Shown here: positions 7,201-11,405 of the stretch, piece by piece
How the letters are laid out: every line of letters begins with the position of its first letter
Numbering within the stretch: the first letter of the stretch is position 1
From: JAIRVZ01 sp031553415
Lineage (GTDB): Bacteria > Bacteroidota > Bacteroidia > Bacteroidales > Azobacteroidaceae
DNA: 11,405 nt
Direction: 5' to 3'
Assembly (NCBI GenBank): GCA_031553415.1
Contig: JAVBLO010000107.1
Span: 1-11,405 of the forward strand
Translations under genes and position numbers: made by a program
The notes under the pieces: model-generated
The model's database searches: none
What the model saw: the letters and a program-made list of their open reading frames with translations, nothing else
Told to the model about the DNA's origin: nothing

Positions 7201-7238
7201 ATATATGGCTAAAAATAAAAAATTATATATATGGCTAA
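7201..7238 (+). repeat. 12-bp direct repeat duplicating the E2 start site
   Basis: ATATATGGCTAA occurs at 7201-7212 and at 7227-7238, with a period of 26 bases. Both copies contain an ATG (7205 and 7231) followed by GCT AA. The second is the E2 start. The first opens a 14-codon reading frame that ends at 7249, inside the E2 gene, in a different frame. Confidence 0.7.
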
Positions 7239-8541
7239 GTTTGAAATAAAAATGCCCAAACTGGGAGAAAGCATCACTGAAGGAACCATTATGTCGTGGA
7301 CGGTAAAAGTGGGCGATACTGTCAACGAAAATGATACATTGTTTGAGGTAAATACCGCCAAAGTAAGCGCGGAAATTCCTTCGCCCGTTTCCGGGAAAGT
7401 ACTGGAAATCCTTTTTAATGTTGGAGATACAGTATCTATCGGCATTGTAGTTGCAATTATCGATATTGGAGGAGATGAAAGTGGAGAATCACAACCTGCA
7501 CCAAAAGTTCCCGAAACAACAAACAATCAACCCGCAGGAAATAGTATTGAAACGCCGGCGCCTCAAAATCAGATTCAATCCCAGGTATCTAAAACCGATT
7601 CGGATAAATGGTATTCGCCTGTTGTTTTACAAAAAGCCCGGGAAGCTGGCATTTCAAATGAAGAATTAGACCACATTTCAGGAACGGGATTTGCAGGTCG
7701 CATAAGTAAAAAGGACATAGAAATATACATTGCCCAAAAACAGGAAAAAACGTCTCAACCGGTTGTTGCAAAAGAAAAAGAAGTTGCTACTCCTGTACAG
7801 ACACAGAAACAGGAAGAAACTGTTTCTCAGATTCCGGTCTCAGGAGATGATGTTATCATTGAAATGGATGTAGTGCGCCGCACAATCGCCGACCGGATGG
7901 TTCAATCGAAAAAAACATCGGCACATGTTACTACAATCATTGAAGTGGATGTCACCAAACTGGTACATTGGCGCGAACAACACAAAGATGAATTCAAAAA
8001 ACGGGAAGGCATCAGCTTAACATTTATGCCGGCCATCACAGAAGCTGCAAGCAAAGCTTTAATAGATTTTCCAAGAGTCAACGCATCTGTAGACGGTCAT
8101 CGCATCATTGAGAAAAAACATATCAATATAGGAATCGCCGTATCATTGGATGATGGCAATCTGATCGTACCTGTAATCAAAGATGTAGATAATCTTAACC
8201 TGAATGGAATCGCGTTATCCATCGAAGCACTTGCCAAAAAGGCACGGCAAAATAAACTGACACTGAACGATATACAAGGGGGGACATTTTCCATCACTAA
8301 TTATGGTTCTTTCAAAAATATTATTGCCACTCCGATTATCAATCAACCGGAAGTGGCCGTGTTGGGGGTCGGATATATCCAAAAGAAGCCGTCTGTAATT
8401 GAAACCTCCGACGGGGATGTTATCGGCATACGTCACAAAATCTATCTATCATTATCATTCGACCACCGTATTATTGATGGCGCTTTGGGTGGTATGTTTT
8501 TGAAACGTATTGCTGATTATCTTGAAAACTGGAATCAATAA
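7231..8541 (+). CDS. Lipoyl-dependent E2 acyltransferase of a 2-oxo-acid dehydrogenase complex
   Basis: The core enzyme of the complex: it accepts the acyl group from E1 on a lipoyl lysine and transfers it to CoA. The three standard parts are present in 436 residues. The lipoyl domain (1-80) starts MAKFEIKMPKLGESITEGTI and carries the lipoylation lysine K44 in NTAKVSAEIPSP; the usual TDK motif is TAK here. A Gln/Pro-rich linker (81-125) leads to the peripheral-subunit-binding domain (128-165, SPVVLQKAREAGI ... GRISKKDI), a second linker, and the catalytic domain (about 210-436) with the active-site H412 and D416 in DHRIIDG. Only one lipoyl domain is present. The gene is followed 26 bases later by the fused E1. 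Similarity to branched-chain E2 proteins is my reading, but acetyl- or other acyltransferase specificity cannot be excluded. Confidence 0.93.
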   Translation: MAKFEIKMPKLGESITEGTIMSWTVKVGDTVNENDTLFEVNTAKVSAEIPSPVSGKVLEILFNVGDTVSIGIVVAIIDIGGDESGESQPAPKVPETTNNQPAGNSIETPAPQNQIQSQVSKTDSDKWYSPVVLQKAREAGISNEELDHISGTGFAGRISKKDIEIYIAQKQEKTSQPVVAKEKEVATPVQTQKQEETVSQIPVSGDDVIIEMDVVRRTIADRMVQSKKTSAHVTTIIEVDVTKLVHWREQHKDEFKKREGISLTFMPAITEAASKALIDFPRVNASVDGHRIIEKKHINIGIAVSLDDGNLIVPVIKDVDNLNLNGIALSIEALAKKARQNKLTLNDIQGGTFSITNYGSFKNIIATPIINQPEVAVLGVGYIQKKPSVIETSDGDVIGIRHKIYLSLSFDHRIIDGALGGMFLKRIADYLENWNQ

Positions 8542-8566
8542 GAGTTAAGAATTAAGAGTTAAGAGT
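8539..8566 (+). repeat. Four tandem heptamers between E2 and E1
   Basis: The unit TAAGAGT is repeated four times (8539-8545, 8546-8552, 8553-8559, 8560-8566), with a single mismatch in the second copy (TAAGAAT). The first unit begins with the E2 stop codon and the last ends one base before the E1 ATG at 8568, so the repeat makes up essentially the whole intergenic spacer. Confidence 0.85.
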
Positions 8567-8567
8567 T

Positions 8568-10598
8568 ATGAAATACGATATAACATCTACGGATAAAGAA
8601 ACCCTGAGAAAATGGTATTACCTGGTAACACTCGGCAGAATGCTCGATGATAAAGCTCCTGTTTATTTATTACAATCATTGGGCTGGTCATTTCATGCAC
8701 CTTGTGCGGGGCATGATGGCATTCAGTTAGCTATCGGACAAGTCTTTACAAAAGGTGAAGATTTTCTTTTTCCCTATTACAGGGATCTACTGACAGCCTT
8801 ATCGGCAGGATTAACCGCAGAAGAAATAATCCTGAACGGAATTTCAAAAGCAACTGATTTAACGAGTGGCGGACGACACATGTCGAACCATTTCGCCAAA
8901 TATGAATGGCATATCGAAGGTACGGCATCGGCTGTTGCTGCCCACGACCAGCATGCTGTCGGAGTAGCACGCGCAATGGTTTACTACAAACACAAAGGAG
9001 TAGCCATTACTTCGCATGGTGAAGCGTCTGTTTCTGAAGGCTATGTATATGAAGCCATTAATGGAGCAAGTACAGAAAAATTGCCTGTGATTTTTGTTAT
9101 ACAAGACAATGGATTCGGAATATCTGTTCCGAAAAATGAACAAACAGCAACCCGTAAAGTTGCTGACGATTTCAAAGGTTTCAAGGACCTGAAAATCATC
9201 CATTGCAACGGGAAAGATGTTTTCGACTCGATGAATGCCATGACCGAAGCGAGGGAATATGCAATTGAGAAACAGGTTCCGGTTATTGTGCAGGCTAATT
9301 GTGTACGGATTGGTTCGCATTCCAATTCGGATAAGCAAACATTATACCGGGATGAAAACGAACTTTCTTATGTAAAAGCTGCCGATCCGTTGGAAAAATT
9401 CAAACGGATGCTGTTGCGGTATAACCGTTTTACCGAAGAAGAAATATCCGGAATTGAAGAAGAAGCTAAAAAGGAAATAAGCGCAGCGCATAAAAAAGCC
9501 TTGACTGCACCAGATCCGGATCCGGAAACAATCATGGATTTTGTTTCCCCCGAGCCATATATTCCTCAAAAATATACCGACGGAATCCATAACCAGGAAG
9601 GAGAAAAAAAGAACCTGGTAACAGCAATCAACGAAACGCTCAAAGCAGAATTCAGATATAATCCTGATACATTCCTTTGGGGACAAGATGTAGCAAATAA
9701 AGAAAAAGGAGGTGTTTTTAATGTCTCCAAGGGAATGCAGCAGGAATTTGGCAGGGAACGGGTGTTCAATGCTCCTATTGCTGAAGAATATATTGTAGGA
9801 ACTGCCAACGGAATGAGCCGTTTTGACCCGAAAATACGGATTGTCATCGAAGGCGCCGAATTCGCTGATTATTTCTGGCCAGCCATGAACCAGTTTATGA
9901 TAACTACCCATGAATACTGGCGTAGCAAAGGTAAATTTTCCCCGAACATCACTTTGCGCTTAGCTTCCGGAGGTTACATCGGTGGCGGACTTTATCACTC
10001 TCAAACCATCGAAGGTTCTTTAACTACTTTTCCGGGAGTCCGGATTGTTTATCCTTCATTTGCCGACGATGCCGCCGGATTATTACGCACCAGCATGCGT
10101 TCGGAAGGGTTTACTGTCTTTTTGGAACCCAAAGCACTATACAATTCGGTCGATGCTGCAACTATTATTCCTGACGATTTTGAGGTGCCATTTGGAAAAG
10201 CGCGTATCCGCAGGGAAGGTAATGATTTGAGTATCATCACTTATGGCAATACGACTCATTTGTGTTTGAAAGTAGCAGACCGTCTTGCCAAAGAAAACAA
10301 TTGGAGTGTTGAAGTATTGGATATACGTTCATTAATCCCATTGGATAAAGAAAGTATTTTCAATTCTGTAAAGAAAACGAGCAAAGTGCTTGTCGTACAT
10401 GAAGATAAAGTATTTTCAGGATTTGGAGCAGAAATAGCAGCTATGATAGGAACTGAAATGTTCCGGTATTTAGACGCTCCTGTTCAAAGAGTTGGCTCGA
10501 TATTCACCCCGGTAGCATTCAGTCCGGTGCTGGAAAATGTGATTCTCCCGGATACAGAGAAAATTTATAATGCAGCAAAAGAATTATTGGAATATTAA
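8568..10598 (+). CDS. 2-oxo-acid dehydrogenase E1, fused alpha and beta subunits
   Basis: A thiamine-diphosphate enzyme that decarboxylates a 2-oxo acid and passes the acyl group to lipoyl-E2. The alpha part (about 1-325) shows PYYRD (69-73), SGGRHMSNH (100-108), and the ThDP/Mg binding pair GEAS (151-154) and N181 in QDNGFGIS, a GDG-like variant with glutamate. After a joint near 325-345 the beta part (345-676) has NAPIAEEYIVG (401-411), where E406 matches the catalytic-type glutamate that contacts ThDP, and GGLYHSQ (473-479). Both halves appear complete, so this is a true fusion rather than a frameshift product. The single-chain form is seen in Bacteroidota and usually annotated as branched-chain or alpha-ketoacid dehydrogenase; substrate is not fixed by sequence. 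The stop codon's last base is also the first base of an inverted-repeat element, so the natural C-terminus may have been altered by one residue. Confidence 0.93.
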   Translation: MKYDITSTDKETLRKWYYLVTLGRMLDDKAPVYLLQSLGWSFHAPCAGHDGIQLAIGQVFTKGEDFLFPYYRDLLTALSAGLTAEEIILNGISKATDLTSGGRHMSNHFAKYEWHIEGTASAVAAHDQHAVGVARAMVYYKHKGVAITSHGEASVSEGYVYEAINGASTEKLPVIFVIQDNGFGISVPKNEQTATRKVADDFKGFKDLKIIHCNGKDVFDSMNAMTEAREYAIEKQVPVIVQANCVRIGSHSNSDKQTLYRDENELSYVKAADPLEKFKRMLLRYNRFTEEEISGIEEEAKKEISAAHKKALTAPDPDPETIMDFVSPEPYIPQKYTDGIHNQEGEKKNLVTAINETLKAEFRYNPDTFLWGQDVANKEKGGVFNVSKGMQQEFGRERVFNAPIAEEYIVGTANGMSRFDPKIRIVIEGAEFADYFWPAMNQFMITTHEYWRSKGKFSPNITLRLASGGYIGGGLYHSQTIEGSLTTFPGVRIVYPSFADDAAGLLRTSMRSEGFTVFLEPKALYNSVDAATIIPDDFEVPFGKARIRREGNDLSIITYGNTTHLCLKVADRLAKENNWSVEVLDIRSLIPLDKESIFNSVKKTSKVLVVHEDKVFSGFGAEIAAMIGTEMFRYLDAPVQRVGSIFTPVAFSPVLENVILPDTEKIYNAAKELLEY

Positions 10599-10712
10599 CC
10601 CCTAAATCCCCTAAAGGGGACTTGGTAAGCAAAAGACCAAAAGAATTATAATTTAAATATCTAAATAACAATCATTTACGCACTCAAAGTCCCCTTTAGG
10701 GGATTTAGGGGT
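10598..10712. mobile_element. MITE/REP-like element with perfect 26-bp inverted ends
   Basis: The left end (10598-10623) begins ACCCCTAAATCCCC and ends GGGGACTT; the right end (10687-10712) is its exact reverse complement. Each end also holds a small internal palindrome (CCCC TAAA GGGG). The 63 bases between them are AT-rich and contain no convincing reading frame. ATTA stands directly outside both ends (10594-10597 and 10713-10716), which fits a 4-bp target duplication. The G/C-rich ends contrast sharply with the interior. I recall similar CCCCTAAA/TTTAGGGG repeats in Bacteroidota genomes, but this was not checked here. As RNA it would fold into a very stable stem between E1 and the flavodoxin gene and could reduce read-through or stabilise the upstream mRNA. 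Confidence 0.75.
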
Positions 10713-10723
10713 ATTATTAAATC

Positions 10724-11230
10724 ATGAAAAAAATAGGATTATTCTACGGAACAGAAACCGAAAAAACTGCTATTGCAGGAAAAAAAATACAGGAAGCATT
10801 CGGTAATATACATGTGAATATCATTTCTGTCGAAAAAGCATGGAAAGACGATTTTGAAAACTACGATTACCTGATCGTAGGAGCCTCGACCTGGTTTGAT
10901 GGGGAATTACCTTCTTATTGGGATGAAATGTTGCCGGCATTAAAAACCTTGCATCTGAATGGTAAAAAAGTAGCCATTTTCGGATTAGGAGACCAAGTCA
11001 ATTATCCGGATAATTTTGCTGATGGTATAGGTATTTTAGCAGATATTTTCAAAAAATGTGGTGCTACACTAACCGGATTTACTTCTACCGAAGGTTATCA
11101 ATTCAATCAATCGTTGGCAGTAAAAAACAAACAATTTGCAGGTTTAGTATTGGACTTCGAAAATCAAGCTGATAAAACCGGCAAACGGATCAACGATTGG
11201 GTAGAGCAATTGAAAAAAGAATTTGTTTAG
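10724..11230 (+). CDS. fldA: Long-chain flavodoxin
   Basis: A 168-residue FMN electron carrier, the normal length for the long-chain group. The N-terminus MKKIGLFYGTETEKTA holds the FMN phosphate loop (9-15), with glutamate where glycine is usual (GTETEKT instead of GxDTGxT). The isoalloxazine-stacking residues are in place: W57 in STWFDGELPSYWDE and Y94 in GLGDQVNYPDNFADG. The long-chain insert is recognisable as GFTSTEGYQFNQSLAV. It follows E1 in the same direction, separated only by the inverted-repeat element. Without the element the two genes would be nearly contiguous, which suggests a former operon. Its partner is not shown by the window; candidates are a 2-oxo-acid:flavodoxin oxidoreductase or a radical-SAM enzyme elsewhere in the genome. 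Confidence 0.93.
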   Translation: MKKIGLFYGTETEKTAIAGKKIQEAFGNIHVNIISVEKAWKDDFENYDYLIVGASTWFDGELPSYWDEMLPALKTLHLNGKKVAIFGLGDQVNYPDNFADGIGILADIFKKCGATLTGFTSTEGYQFNQSLAVKNKQFAGLVLDFENQADKTGKRINDWVEQLKKEFV

Positions 11231-11405
11231 AGCTTGTTTAAGATTTTGTTTAAGTCAAATTTACATGATAATTTTCAGATAACCACACAGACGCATAAAA
11301 ATGGGTTGATTGGTTCTCTCATCACCAGATCGAGTCCATGATTTTCTTACCTTTATAACGTGCTCGAGGCACAATCAATAATTGTCTCATTTTAATTTAT
11401 TAAGG
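11231..11405. other. Unassigned 3' flank
   Basis: These 175 bases hold no recognisable gene. Just after the flavodoxin stop the octamer TGTTTAAG occurs twice in close succession, without a terminator hairpin. The minus strand has a 22-residue frame with many basic residues (11322-11390, MRQLLIVPRARYKGKKIMD...), preceded by two in-frame stops, then another protein-like stretch after its stop (HFYASVWLSENYHV). This might be the decayed or cut end of an insertion sequence, but I recognise no family. Confidence 0.3.

Noticed and set aside
7205..7249. 14-codon frame as a real gene
   Set aside because: It is too short to support and is better explained by the direct repeat; kept only as a possible translational control element.
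9342..9911. 189-codon minus-strand frame inside E1
   Set aside because: It is fully antisense to strongly conserved E1 coding sequence and its translation resembles no protein family.
10599..10711. Inverted repeat as a simple rho-independent terminator or CRISPR repeats
   Set aside because: The arms are 63 bases apart with no T run, and there are only two inverted copies, not a spaced direct array.
11322..11390. 22-residue minus-strand peptide gene
   Set aside because: No homologue is recognised, it is preceded by two in-frame stops, and there is no promoter evidence.

Overview
The window looks like a chromosomal segment from a member of the Bacteroidota, most likely Bacteroidales. The base composition is moderately AT-rich and most starts lack a Shine-Dalgarno sequence. 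One upstream region carries an exact TAnnTTTG-type -7 box, the 2-oxo-acid dehydrogenase E1 is a fused alpha-beta protein, and the protein families (Rpn-like nuclease tail, DUF1254 lipoprotein, NlpC/P60 enzyme) fit. Genus-level placement is not possible by eye.

Layout. (1) 1-328: the 3' end of a PD-(D/E)XK nuclease / Rpn-type protein, closed by a strong hairpin. (2) 405-2494: dihydrolipoyl dehydrogenase (E3, lpdA), then a lipoate-protein ligase that stops at the boundary between the catalytic and accessory domains. (3) 2560-3126, minus strand: a small RibD-C/dihydrofolate-reductase-fold protein, convergent with the ligase. (4) 3127-3420: a divergent regulatory region with two related palindromic operator-like sites. 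(5) 3421-6280: two tandem DUF1254/DUF1214 envelope proteins, the first with a type I signal peptide, the second a lipoprotein. (6) 6398-6943, minus strand: a secreted NlpC/P60 cysteine peptidase. (7) 7231-10598: lipoyl E2 acyltransferase and fused E1 of a 2-oxo-acid dehydrogenase. (8) 10598-10712: a MITE- or REP-like element with perfect 26-bp inverted ends, sitting exactly on the E1 stop codon. (9) 10724-11230: a long-chain flavodoxin, then about 175 bases that I cannot assign.

How the genes fit together. E1 decarboxylates a 2-oxo acid on thiamine diphosphate, E2 moves the acyl group to CoA through a lipoyl arm, E3 re-oxidises the arm, and the ligase attaches lipoate to E2. These make a complete lipoate-dependent complex plus its cofactor-loading enzyme, but the two halves are separated by about 4.7 kb holding the RibD-like, DUF1254 and NlpC genes. 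Removing the 115-bp element with one copy of its ATTA flank leaves E1 ending three bases before the flavodoxin ATG, which suggests E2-E1-flavodoxin was once a tight operon.

The least explained part is the RibD-like / DUF1254 pair with its shared operators. No regulator gene for it is present in the window. No CRISPR array, rRNA, tRNA or intact transposase was seen.
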